Positions 26,595 through 34,477 of a stretch of 64,000 nt of DNA are shown here, piece after piece. The DNA is from Paenibacillus sp. 37 (lineage in GTDB: Bacteria; Bacillota; Bacilli; Paenibacillales; Paenibacillaceae). Made by a program: the position numbers and the translations under genes. How positions within the stretch are numbered: position 1 is the first letter of the stretch; the number at the start of each line of letters is the position of its first letter. The stretch spans positions 1,240,001 to 1,304,000 of the forward strand of contig NZ_CP043761.1 in NCBI RefSeq assembly GCF_008386395.1, given 5' to 3'. The notes beneath the pieces were generated by a model. The model saw only the letters and a program-made list of their open reading frames with translations. It had not been told where the DNA came from and ran no database searches.

Positions 26595-28371
26595 ATTGAA
26601 CATCCTCCTTCCGTTGCTGCGAATAATAGATCGATTGGTAGTGTGATGAATGTGCCATAAGGTCATCATGTGTGCCCCTGGCAACGATCTGTCCTTCATC
26701 AATGACATATATACAGTCTGCATCCTTCACGGAGGAGATCCGCTGTGCAATCAAAAAGGTCGTGCTGTCTTTCATTAAGGACTGCAAAGCCTTCTGAATA
26801 CTTGCTTCCGTGCGCAGATCCACAGCACTGGTGCTATCATCCAGAATCAGTACTTCAGGTCGCATGAGCAGGGCGCGTGCAATGGAAATCCGCTGTTTCT
26901 GTCCACCGGACAGATTGACCCCGCGCTGGCCCAGTTCCGTGTCATAGCCATCCTTTAGTTTCATAATAAAATCATCCGCAGCCGCAGCCTGTGCCGCAGC
27001 ACGCAATTCAGCATCCGTTGCATTGGGCCGGCCGAAGCAAATGTTATCCCGGATGCTGCCGCTGAACAGAATGGATTCCTGGAGCACAATGGATACACGG
27101 CTGCGAAGATCCTGAAGATCCCAGTGACGAACGTTCACTCCATTCACGAGCACTTCACCCTGTGAAGCATCATACAGACGGGGAATCAGCTGCACCAGCG
27201 ATGTTTTGCCTGAACCTGTTGAACCGATCAGGGCCACTTTCTCACCCGGGCGAGCGATCAGGTTAATGCCGGTAAGTGCATGTTCTCCGTCATAACGGAA
27301 AGATACGTCTCTGAACTCCACTTGACCGCCTGTGTGCGAGGGAAGGGGAGACGATTGGTATGAGTTCTGATCACGGATAGAAGACAGTGACTGTACTTTC
27401 CCGGAGTTATCGGTTCCCGATTGAATATCTGGCTGTGTATGTAACACCTCGTTGAGCCGGGCAGCAGACACCTTGGCGCGAGAGAAGCTCATCATCATCA
27501 TGCCGATCGACGTGAGGGATGAGAGGACAACCGTGACATAGTTGATAAAAGCAATCAGATCTCCGGCAGCAATATCGCCTCCAACTACCTGGAAGCCTCC
27601 GAACCACAGCACCGCTACAATGGTAGCGTTCAGCATCAAGCTGAGCACGGGTGCATTCAGCGTGACTATACGCCAGGCTTTGACGGCGGTTGAAGTATAA
27701 TCTTCGTTGGATTGCTTGAACCGCTTTTTCTCCAGACGTGCACGTGCAAACGCCTTGACGACACGGATGCCGGCAAGATTCTCCTGGAGCACGGCGTTGA
27801 CCTGATCAAGTTTGCTCTGAACACTGGCGAACAGCGGATAGGAAGCTTTTATCAGAATAAATAAAATAATAAACAGTACCGGCACAGTGGCAATAAGAAT
27901 CAAAGCCAGCTTCACACTAATTGTAAATGCCATGATAATACTACCGATAATCAGCATCGGCGAACGGATAAACATCCGCAGCAGCATCTGTACAAAAGTT
28001 TGCATCTGGGTAATATCACTGGTCAGACGAGTGATCAGAGATCCTTCCTGAAACGTATCCAGATTGCGGAAGGAGAAGGTCTGAATATGATCAAACAGTT
28101 CCTGACGCAGATCCGTGCCGTATCCCACGGCAGCTTTGCTTGAATAGAGTGTGCAGCCTGCGCCGCCAACCCAGCCGATTAACGCAACAAGCAGCATGAT
28201 CAGTCCTGTAGTCACAATATGGGACAGGTTCCCTGCAAGTACACCATCATCCACGATGCTGGACATCAGTTTGGGCTGGAGCAGGTCCATGGTTACCTCA
28301 AGTACCATGAGCAGAGGGGCGACGATTGCCGCCGACTTATACGGGGTCAAGAATCGTTTTAACGTCCACAA
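26587..28371 (-). CDS. ABC exporter half-transporter with a degenerate nucleotide site
   Basis: 594 aa from TTG 28371, eight bases after CTGAGGTGA. Membrane domain in residues ~15-300, nucleotide-binding domain ~345-590. Walker A GSTGSGKTS and signature LSGGQKQR are normal, but Walker B reads LILDDSTSAVD, with Asp in place of the catalytic Glu, and the H-loop is AQR instead of AHR. This is the pattern of the non-hydrolysing site in heterodimeric exporters. It overlaps the partner gene by eight bases. It is transcribed after the MarR gene with a ~100-base gap. Confidence 0.92.
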   Translation of the reverse strand: MWTLKRFLTPYKSAAIVAPLLMVLEVTMDLLQPKLMSSIVDDGVLAGNLSHIVTTGLIMLLVALIGWVGGAGCTLYSSKAAVGYGTDLRQELFDHIQTFSFRNLDTFQEGSLITRLTSDITQMQTFVQMLLRMFIRSPMLIIGSIIMAFTISVKLALILIATVPVLFIILFILIKASYPLFASVQSKLDQVNAVLQENLAGIRVVKAFARARLEKKRFKQSNEDYTSTAVKAWRIVTLNAPVLSLMLNATIVAVLWFGGFQVVGGDIAAGDLIAFINYVTVVLSSLTSIGMMMMSFSRAKVSAARLNEVLHTQPDIQSGTDNSGKVQSLSSIRDQNSYQSSPLPSHTGGQVEFRDVSFRYDGEHALTGINLIARPGEKVALIGSTGSGKTSLVQLIPRLYDASQGEVLVNGVNVRHWDLQDLRSRVSIVLQESILFSGSIRDNICFGRPNATDAELRAAAQAAAADDFIMKLKDGYDTELGQRGVNLSGGQKQRISIARALLMRPEVLILDDSTSAVDLRTEASIQKALQSLMKDSTTFLIAQRISSVKDADCIYVIDEGQIVARGTHDDLMAHSSHYQSIYYSQQRKEDVQFG

Positions 28372-28473
28372 TAGGAAATCACCTCAGTTTTAATTGCATA
28401 AGTGAATCAATTTCATCAACCTTTAACTGCTTCAAGCCAGTTTTTGTTAGCGATGTCGAGAGTTTGCATCACC

Positions 28474-28908
28474 TCAGGATTCACGCAGGTTTTGGAGCAT
28501 ACGCTGTGCAAGTAGAGACATGATCCGGGATTCTTCCGGTGTAAAATCTTTCTGAGCCTGCTGTTCCAACTCCTGAATCACTACTCTCAATTCTTGAAGC
28601 GCAGAGCGCCCCAGATCGGTCAAGTATACCCGCAGACTGCGCAGATCCTTCGGGTCTGCTTCGCGTCTCACATAACCGGATGTTTCCATGCGCTTGAGCA
28701 TGACGGTTACTGTTGCGGGGCTTCGCTGAAGTTGTTCGGCCAGATTTTTCTGGGATTGGCCATCCTCCCGTTCAAGCTGGAACAGCAAAGGGGGCTGCCC
28801 CGGGTATAACTCGGGGTGGTTTACAAGTTTCTCATGAACTTTGTAACGTTTCAGTTTCACGAGCTCGGATAGCTGTCCCATTAATCGCTCATTTTGGACT
28901 GGGTTCAT
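28474..28908 (-). CDS. MarR-family transcriptional regulator
   Basis: 144 aa winged-helix protein. Recognisable are the helix-turn-helix (SQKNLAEQLQRSPATVTVMLKRMETSGYVRRE) and the wing (ADPKDLRSLRVYLTDLG). It should bind as a dimer to the 24-base palindrome just upstream (28977-29000), repressing itself and the two ABC genes that follow on the same strand. A small phenolic or drug-like ligand is the usual inducer in the family. Confidence 0.92.
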   Translation of the reverse strand: MNPVQNERLMGQLSELVKLKRYKVHEKLVNHPELYPGQPPLLFQLEREDGQSQKNLAEQLQRSPATVTVMLKRMETSGYVRREADPKDLRSLRVYLTDLGRSALQELRVVIQELEQQAQKDFTPEESRIMSLLAQRMLQNLRES

Positions 28909-28976
28909 ATCATCTACTCCATTTCTACCTTCATTCGATCTTCTCGGTACTGAAAACCAGACTTTTTGAACACATC

Positions 28977-29000
28977 ATTTAGTTAGTCGACTAACTAAAT
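28977..29000. promoter_or_regulatory. Perfect 24-bp palindromic operator of the MarR gene
   Basis: ATTTAGTTAGTC is followed directly by its exact reverse complement. It lies 68 bases before the MarR start codon, with a TTAGTTAG core in the size range of MarR operators. Confidence 0.75.
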
Positions 29001-29061
29001 TTTAAGTTTGATTTGACATATCGTCAAGTGAATACAGATCATTTATTTTGGATTGGAAATA

Positions 29062-29128
29062 TTGACCTGAGACAAAACGATGTGATAAATTGATATTATC
29101 TAATTGTTAATAACAAAACGTTAATAAC
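29062..29128 (+). promoter_or_regulatory. Promoter and twin repeats before the NrtR-like gene
   Basis: A TTGACC (-35-like, 29062-29067) and a GATAAA (29084-29089) with 16-base spacing form a plausible promoter. Downstream, GTTAATAAC occurs twice (29106-29114 and 29120-29128; period 14). Each copy is nearly palindromic. Their place between promoter and start codon suits an autorepressor site. Confidence 0.5.
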
Positions 29129-29147
29129 AGAATGGGGTTTATATCGT

Positions 29148-30086
29148 ATGACTAACGAAGGTTCCTCTGGAGGAAATGCTCCCAATTACCAGGAGCATCA
29201 GGATCAGGCACATCTCAGTGAACAACAGTTTTTGGAAACGTATAATGCGGGTGATTACGAACGTCCTTCCGTCACCGTGGACATGTTGGTCTTTACGATT
29301 CGCAGTGAAGCTCAGGAGAATTATCGCAAGCTTGCGGAACCCGAACTCCAGTTGCTGCTGATTCGGCGAGGTGGCCATCCCTATTTGGGACAGTGGGCTT
29401 TACCGGGCGGATTTGTCTCCATGCAGGAATCATTGGAAGATGCTGCTCGGCGGGAATTGTTGACGGAGACGGGGCTGGATGATATTTATCTGGAGCAACT
29501 GTACACCTGGGGAGATGTCGATCGAGATCCACGTACACGGGTTATCAGCTGTTCCTATATGGCGCTAGTGGATAGCAGCGAGCTGGAGCTTCAGGCCGGT
29601 GATGATGCCAGTGAGGCCAATTGGTTTCGTGTGGAGCAGCGTCTTCTGGAAGAGAAACGCCATATCCATGAGCGTGGACGTGTGACAGAACGCAGGCTGC
29701 AATTGATTTTGACCAATGGAACAGAAGAGTTGTCGGCCATTGTTGAGACAAAAGAAACGATAGAAGGAAAAGTGCGGAGCCATCATTTGGCGTTGGGTGA
29801 GGTTCAGGGGATTGCATTTGATCATGCCAAAATCATTCATTATGCACTTGAGCGTCTGCGATCCAAGATCGAGTATTCAGATATTGCATTCAATCTGATG
29901 CCGGAGACGTTCACACTGACTGCACTTCAGAAAGTACATGAGATCATCAGTGGCAAAAAGCTGCTGGCTGCTGCCTTCCGGCGCAAAATCGCCGATTGGG
30001 TCATTGAGACGGGGGACTATGCGAGCAGTGCCGGTCATCGACCATCACGTTTATACAGATTGAATCCAGAGAGGCATACACCATAG
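29148..30086 (+). CDS. NrtR-like Nudix/winged-helix regulator of NAD/ADP-ribose metabolism
   Basis: 312 aa. Residues ~40-190 form a Nudix domain (LLLIRRGGHPYLGQWALPGGFV) whose box reads G-x5-E-x7-REL-LTETGL: the first Glu of the REUxEE core is Thr, so hydrolysis may be weak or lost. Residues ~215-305 (FDHAKIIHYALERLRSKIEYSDIAFNLMP and RRKIADWVIETGDY) match the winged helix of NrtR. NrtR proteins are repressors of NAD genes that are released from DNA by ADP-ribose. It heads a same-strand cluster of NADAR, PARG and macrodomain genes, all of which act on ADP-ribose linkages, so it probably controls them. A Nudix enzyme without regulatory role is the alternative. Confidence 0.85.
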   Translation: MTNEGSSGGNAPNYQEHQDQAHLSEQQFLETYNAGDYERPSVTVDMLVFTIRSEAQENYRKLAEPELQLLLIRRGGHPYLGQWALPGGFVSMQESLEDAARRELLTETGLDDIYLEQLYTWGDVDRDPRTRVISCSYMALVDSSELELQAGDDASEANWFRVEQRLLEEKRHIHERGRVTERRLQLILTNGTEELSAIVETKETIEGKVRSHHLALGEVQGIAFDHAKIIHYALERLRSKIEYSDIAFNLMPETFTLTALQKVHEIISGKKLLAAAFRRKIADWVIETGDYASSAGHRPSRLYRLNPERHTP

Positions 30087-30180
30087 AAAAACGGTAGGAA
30101 TCAATGAACTCGTACGAAGTGACTCAGGCCAGAGGCCCGGATCGCTGTATACATGAGGAGCAAGTAAAGAGGGGATATGG

Positions 30181-30666
30181 ATGGAAAAGTTTACGTTTTT
30201 CTGGCGGACTGCATCGCCGTTCTCACAGTGGCACCCGGCGGACTTTACCGTGAACGGGGTTCACTACACGAGTGCGGAGCAATACATGATGCACCAGAAA
30301 GCACTGCTGTTTGGGGATCAGACCATCGCAGACAAGATTTTGAAGGCAAGCTCTGCTTCGGTACAAAAAAAGCTGGGAAGACAGGTCACGGGCTTCGAGC
30401 AGACTTTATGGGAAGCTGAGTGCCAGCGCATTGTTTACGAGGGGAATTGGGCCAAATTTACACAAAACGAAGAACTGCTAACCGCGCTGCGTGCCACTCG
30501 TGGAACGACCCTTGTGGAAGCAAGCCCGGAAGATCGCATCTGGGGTGTGGGACTGGCGGAGGAAGACCCGCGCATTCGCAATCGAAGAACATGGCGAGGA
30601 ACCAACTGGCTGGGTGAGATTCTGACCCGTCTAAGAGAAGATATAGGAAGTGATTCAGATGAGTGA
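30181..30666 (+). CDS. NADAR-family protein (YbiA/DUF1768-like)
   Basis: 161 aa, full family length. Motifs: FFWRTASPFSQW near the start, AEQYMMHQKALLFGD (Glu33 to Asp46), VYEGNWAKFTQN, WGVGL (121-125) and the closing RGTNWLGEILTRLR. NADAR proteins were predicted from gene context to process NAD/ADP-ribose derivatives; some have been reported to remove ADP-ribose from modified guanine bases. The ATG at 30181 follows AAAGAGGGG. The gap to the Nudix gene is 94 bases without a terminator, and the 3' end overlaps the PARG gene by eight bases, so they are co-translated. The actual substrate here is unknown. Confidence 0.9.
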   Translation: MEKFTFFWRTASPFSQWHPADFTVNGVHYTSAEQYMMHQKALLFGDQTIADKILKASSASVQKKLGRQVTGFEQTLWEAECQRIVYEGNWAKFTQNEELLTALRATRGTTLVEASPEDRIWGVGLAEEDPRIRNRRTWRGTNWLGEILTRLREDIGSDSDE

Positions 30667-31651
30667 TCAACAACAGGATAAGAACAATAGCAGCAAAAAC
30701 AAAAATAGCAGTGGACGTTATAGCCACGACAGTAAACCCGATAGATCAACTGGTAATGGTGGCTCTAATTCACGTTCCAAGCGGGCTAATATCGCACAGC
30801 AGACGTTGACTATTTTGGATGAAGGGCAATATGTAAATGGTTATGATCGCAAGGTTGAGATAAGTAACGATGTGCAGCAAGCGATCCGAAATTCGGTCTT
30901 ATACCGTCCAGCAGAATTGTCCGCGCTCAGAGAAAAACGTCGTACAGAAGCTCATGTTGGAATTCAACCCGCGGCCCCGTCATCTGAAGTTGAAGCTGTA
31001 TTGGGTCGCATTGAAGTTACTGGCGAGACTACACTTGGAGCCGCTTCACGTTTGGCGGTAGCTGAAGGAAGAGAAGATGTGATCTGTCTAAACTTTGCAT
31101 CGGCAAAAAATCCTGGCGGTGGCTTCCTTGGCGGAAGTCAGGCACAGGAAGAGAGTCTGGCCCGAGCGACAGGACTATACCCGTGCATCGCTCAAATGGA
31201 TGAAATGTACGATTACAATCGCAAACAGCGATCGGGCCTATATTCGAATTATATGATCTATTCACCGGATGTTCCGGTGATCCGTGATGATGAAGACCGA
31301 CTGCTGGACAAGTATTATGTATCATCATTCATTACTGCGCCGGCGGTGAATGCGGGTGTGGTGAAAGAGCGTAGAGAAGCGGATGATCTACAGATTGAGT
31401 CGGTGATGAAGGAACGCATCCGTTATATTCTGGACGTGGCTTCTGCGAATGGTCACCGCACGATTGTTCTGGGCGCGTACGGTTGCGGCGTATTTCGCAA
31501 TGATCCGGCAGTGGTAGCGAAGTATTTTCATGATGTGTTAGTGGGAGAGGCATGTAAGGACGCCTTTGAACGAATTGTATTTGCCGTATATGATCGATCA
31601 GCAGGTCAGAGAACATTAAAGGCGTTTCAACGTTTTTTGGCAGAGGCCTAA
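30659..31651 (+). CDS. Bacterial-type poly(ADP-ribose) glycohydrolase (TIGR02452-like macrodomain)
   Basis: 330 aa from ATG 30659, eight bases after AGGAAG and overlapping NADAR (a GTG at 30650 is the other option). The first ~45 residues are a Ser/Asn/Lys-rich, probably disordered tail. The rest has the PARG hallmark: NPGGGFLGGSQAQEESLAR, with the Gly-rich ADP-ribose diphosphate loop (~153-155) and the catalytic Gln-Glu-Glu (~163-165). The end holds VLGAYGCGVFRNDP, the second macrodomain loop. Such enzymes release ADP-ribose from poly- or mono-ADP-ribosylated targets. No ADP-ribosyltransferase gene is seen in the window. Repeat copy 4 follows the stop codon. Confidence 0.9.
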   Translation: MSDQQQDKNNSSKNKNSSGRYSHDSKPDRSTGNGGSNSRSKRANIAQQTLTILDEGQYVNGYDRKVEISNDVQQAIRNSVLYRPAELSALREKRRTEAHVGIQPAAPSSEVEAVLGRIEVTGETTLGAASRLAVAEGREDVICLNFASAKNPGGGFLGGSQAQEESLARATGLYPCIAQMDEMYDYNRKQRSGLYSNYMIYSPDVPVIRDDEDRLLDKYYVSSFITAPAVNAGVVKERREADDLQIESVMKERIRYILDVASANGHRTIVLGAYGCGVFRNDPAVVAKYFHDVLVGEACKDAFERIVFAVYDRSAGQRTLKAFQRFLAEA

Positions 31652-31671
31652 TAAAAAAATAAGGGATCTAC

Positions 31672-31860
31672 ATAGTTTGAACTAATCATTTGCACGATAA
31701 CGGAGAGGACAGAAAAAACCTGAAAAAGCAAAGCGTTCGCCTTTATCCCTGGATTTTCCCGTCTAGAAAAAGGGAATCGAAAAAATCTGGGGATAACAGC
31801 GATTGGAAGGTTGTTCTGTCATCGTAGTGTCAGTGTAAATAATCTTTAGTTCAACTATTG
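31672..31860. repeat. Dispersed hairpin repeat, copy 4
   Basis: Ends ATAGTTTGAACTAA and TTAGTTCAACTATT are inverted. The outer arm is GAGGACAGAA and its partner TTGTTCTGTC, i.e. both arms differ from copies 1-3 but still pair. The centre (TTATCCCTGGATTTTCCCG... AAAATCTGGGGATAA) is kept. It lies between the PARG and macrodomain genes. Confidence 0.8.
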
Positions 31861-31892
31861 AATGAGAGCGCTTGATAAAGGAGAGGAATGCG

Positions 31893-32315
31893 ATGCAGTT
31901 TCATGAGAGAGAACAGGATTTATTTGAACTGGGGGATGATTACACGCTTGCACACTGCATATCAGCCGATGCAAGGATGGGGAAGGGCATTGCGGTCCAG
32001 TTCCGGGAGCGATTCGGATTGGAGAATCTTCAAGAACAGGCCAAACAAGAGCCGCTTGAGATTGGACGATGTTATCCGGTAGGACGGACGCTGAATTTGG
32101 TCACCAAGGCAAAGTTCTCCAATAAGCCGACGTACCAATCGTTGACGAATGCAGTAGAATCCATGCGGGACGTATGTGTGATGGAAGGCATCACTAAACT
32201 GGCTATGCCCCGAATAGGATGCGGGCTGGACAGACTGAAATGGGAGAAAGTCAGCCCAATTATTCAGAAAGCTTTTGCCGACACGGATGTTGAGATTATT
32301 GTCTGTACAGTGTGA
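31893..32315 (+). CDS. TARG1-like macrodomain ADP-ribose glycohydrolase
   Basis: 140 aa from ATG 31893, six bases after AAAGGAGAGG (the frame opens at a TTG at 31872). A single macrodomain: DARMGKGIAVQFRERFG for ADP-ribose binding and PRIGCGLDRLKWEKV at the end. It resembles human TARG1/OARD1 and the DarG antitoxin macrodomain. Lys72 (in LVTK) and Asp113 (in GLDRL) lie 41 residues apart, the same spacing as the catalytic Lys84/Asp125 pair of TARG1, so it should be active. These enzymes remove ADP-ribose from glutamate side chains or, in DarG, from thymidine in DNA. It is on the same strand as the PARG gene, separated by repeat copy 4. A TGAGAGCGCTTGAT (31863-31876) resembles a cre box with two mismatches. 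Confidence 0.9.
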   Translation: MQFHEREQDLFELGDDYTLAHCISADARMGKGIAVQFRERFGLENLQEQAKQEPLEIGRCYPVGRTLNLVTKAKFSNKPTYQSLTNAVESMRDVCVMEGITKLAMPRIGCGLDRLKWEKVSPIIQKAFADTDVEIIVCTV

Positions 32316-32365
32316 GTGTACTTGGTGGAAGAGGATAGATTGCAGCTTGCTGACAGGTCCAAAGC

Positions 32366-32448
32366 AAAAAACCTCAGCTTTGAGGGGAATAGAGTGTACG
32401 TATGATTCATACAAACGCTGTTCCGATTTCAAAGTGAGGTTTTTTTTG
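32366..32448. terminator. Bidirectional terminator between macrodomain gene and siderophore operon
   Basis: AAAACCTCAgCTTTGA pairs with TCAAAGTGAGGTTTT across a ~50-base loop that has smaller hairpins (GGAATAG with CTGTTCC; GTATG with CATAC). A/T tails are on both sides. Confidence 0.7.
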
Positions 32449-32449
32449 G

Positions 32450-33397
32450 TTATTTTTTGGAGAACATTTCTTTCGCTTCATCCATGGCCATTTTATTACC
32501 AATCGATGAGTAATCGAGCCAAGGCTGTGCCCCAATCGGGTAGACATGGCCAGCTTTGACTGCTTTCAGACCTTGCCAGATCGGATTGTTTTGCAGCTCC
32601 TTAAACATGGTTTGGGCTTCATCATCTGAATTCACAACCACAAAGATCGCATCTGCATTATAGTCCGGCAAGATTTCACGAGAGACGACTTGATACGGTT
32701 TCGTCGAATCGATATCTGTGATGCCTTTGGCAGGCGTCAGACCGAGATCATCATACAAAATGGGACCCATGGGACGGCGTGTACTGAACACACGTAATTC
32801 TTTGGCAGTAACACGAATCGCCATTACGGTACCATCACCAATCGTGTCATGAATCAGAGATTTCACTTCTTCCGTCTCAGTCGCGTAGTCCTGAATGTAT
32901 TGCTCGGCTTCCTTCTCGCGATTCACGAGTTTGCCAATGTCTTTCAGATGGTCGCGCCATGTACCGTCATCCAGATTGAAGACATGCACCGGAGCAATTT
33001 TTTCGAATTTGGCAATATCACCACCGGAGAATTCTTCGTCCAGATAGATCACATCGGGTTTCAGGGCAAGCAAAGCTTCCATATCCGGGTCTTTAACCGG
33101 ACCAAGTGGCGTTGTATTTTGAAGTTGATCAGCAACATGGGACAGGAAACCTTTGGCTTCTCCACCGATAACAGAACCAACCGGCGTAATGCCGAGAGAC
33201 AGCAGATCATTGGTCAGGTGGATCGACATGGAGGCAATGCGTTGCTCTCCCGTATTTGCACTGTTGTCTTGATTGTTGGTTGAAGTATCCGTAGACGAAC
33301 CACCAGAAGCAGATGATGAATCATTGGCCGTTCCACAGGCAGCGAGTACAAGCACCAGACAGATACTCAGGACAAGCATAAGATTTTTCTGTAACAT
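32450..33397 (-). CDS. Iron-siderophore ABC substrate-binding lipoprotein
   Basis: 315 aa. Signal with lipobox VLAAC, Cys21 lipidated, then a Ser/Thr/Asn linker. The FecB/FhuD-type fold shows RIASMSIHLTNDLLSLGITPVG, MEALLALKPDVIYLDEEF, and LQNNPIWQGLKAVKAGHVYPIG. It binds a ferric siderophore outside the membrane and passes it to the two permeases encoded upstream. The ATG follows AAGGAGAATG. It is the last gene of the Fur-controlled operon. The siderophore is not identifiable; a catecholate is suggested by the Btr/Feu-like context. Confidence 0.9.
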   Translation of the reverse strand: MLQKNLMLVLSICLVLVLAACGTANDSSSASGGSSTDTSTNNQDNSANTGEQRIASMSIHLTNDLLSLGITPVGSVIGGEAKGFLSHVADQLQNTTPLGPVKDPDMEALLALKPDVIYLDEEFSGGDIAKFEKIAPVHVFNLDDGTWRDHLKDIGKLVNREKEAEQYIQDYATETEEVKSLIHDTIGDGTVMAIRVTAKELRVFSTRRPMGPILYDDLGLTPAKGITDIDSTKPYQVVSREILPDYNADAIFVVVNSDDEAQTMFKELQNNPIWQGLKAVKAGHVYPIGAQPWLDYSSIGNKMAMDEAKEMFSKK

Positions 33398-33457
33398 AGG
33401 TAGTCACATTCTCCTTGAACATCTCTTGGATGTCTTTATTGTTTTTTGAAAAAAAGA

Positions 33458-34477
33458 TCACTTGCTTCGTACTAACAGGTACAAAAAGTAAGGTGCGCCA
33501 ATCGCAGCAACCACTACACCTGCCGGAATGGCGTTAGGCTGAAAGATCGTTCGCCCGACCGTGTCGGCGGTCACCAGAATAACCATGCCGATGAGCCCGA
33601 CAGCAGGGATCAAATGCCGATGCATCGGACCAACAAGCCTACGCGCCAGATGTGGTGCGGCCAGACCGATAAAGCCGATCCCACCAGCCATCGATACACT
33701 TACGGCAGACAAAGCCACGGCACAGAGCAGCAAAATCACACGCTGGGATCGGACAGGTGTCCCGATACTGGTTGCGGCAGCATCTCCAAGATTGAAGGCA
33801 TCGAGTGTTTTGGATCGACTCCAAATGTACGAGATACATAGCACCACCCAGGGAAGCAAAGCTTGCACATGAATCCAATCCCGGCCCCAGACGCTTCCTG
33901 CGAGCCAGCGAGCGGCAAAGGAATAAGTGTCTTCATCCAGACGCAGGGATAGATAGAGTGTTAACGCATGGAACCCGGCCGCTACCGCAATTCCCACCAA
34001 AATCAGCTTAATGGGTGATACGCCGTTATGGCGATCATAAGACAACAGCATGATGATCAGGGCGGCGGCAACACTGCCTGCAAAAGCGAACAACGGAATC
34101 AGCAAGGCCACAGAGCCATCCATCGTAAAGGAGAGACTAACAAACACCATTAGTCCAAATGCTGCCCCTGCATGTAATCCCAGAATGCCCGGGTCCGCCA
34201 ATGGATTGCGGGTGATCCCTTGCAAGGCTGCTCCGGCAATACCAAGTCCCGCTCCGGCCAGTACAGTTACCAGAATGCGAGGCAGTCGGTAATCAAACAG
34301 TACAATCTGATCATCCGAACTGCCATTACCAAGCAAAGTCTGGAACACAGCCGCTGGGGAGAGACGAATGGTTCCCGTGTTCAGGCTGATCACAATAACG
34401 GCAATGGCGATGCAGAGCAGCGTGATACTGACGATTATTGAACGTTTACCTCGTGAAGGTGTATTAAAATTCATCAC
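33458..34477 (-). CDS. FecCD-family iron-siderophore permease, second subunit
   Basis: 339 aa with about nine or ten membrane helices; motifs DYRLPRILVTVLAGAGLGIAG, LQGITRNPLADPGILGLHAGA, GSVWGRDW and GFIGLAAPHLARRLVGPMHR. The start is GTG 34477 (or ATG 34474), overlapping the upstream permease stop, with site AAAGGAGGG. It forms a heterodimeric channel with the other permease. Confidence 0.93.
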   Translation of the reverse strand: MMNFNTPSRGKRSIIVSITLLCIAIAVIVISLNTGTIRLSPAAVFQTLLGNGSSDDQIVLFDYRLPRILVTVLAGAGLGIAGAALQGITRNPLADPGILGLHAGAAFGLMVFVSLSFTMDGSVALLIPLFAFAGSVAAALIIMLLSYDRHNGVSPIKLILVGIAVAAGFHALTLYLSLRLDEDTYSFAARWLAGSVWGRDWIHVQALLPWVVLCISYIWSRSKTLDAFNLGDAAATSIGTPVRSQRVILLLCAVALSAVSVSMAGGIGFIGLAAPHLARRLVGPMHRHLIPAVGLIGMVILVTADTVGRTIFQPNAIPAGVVVAAIGAPYFLYLLVRSK

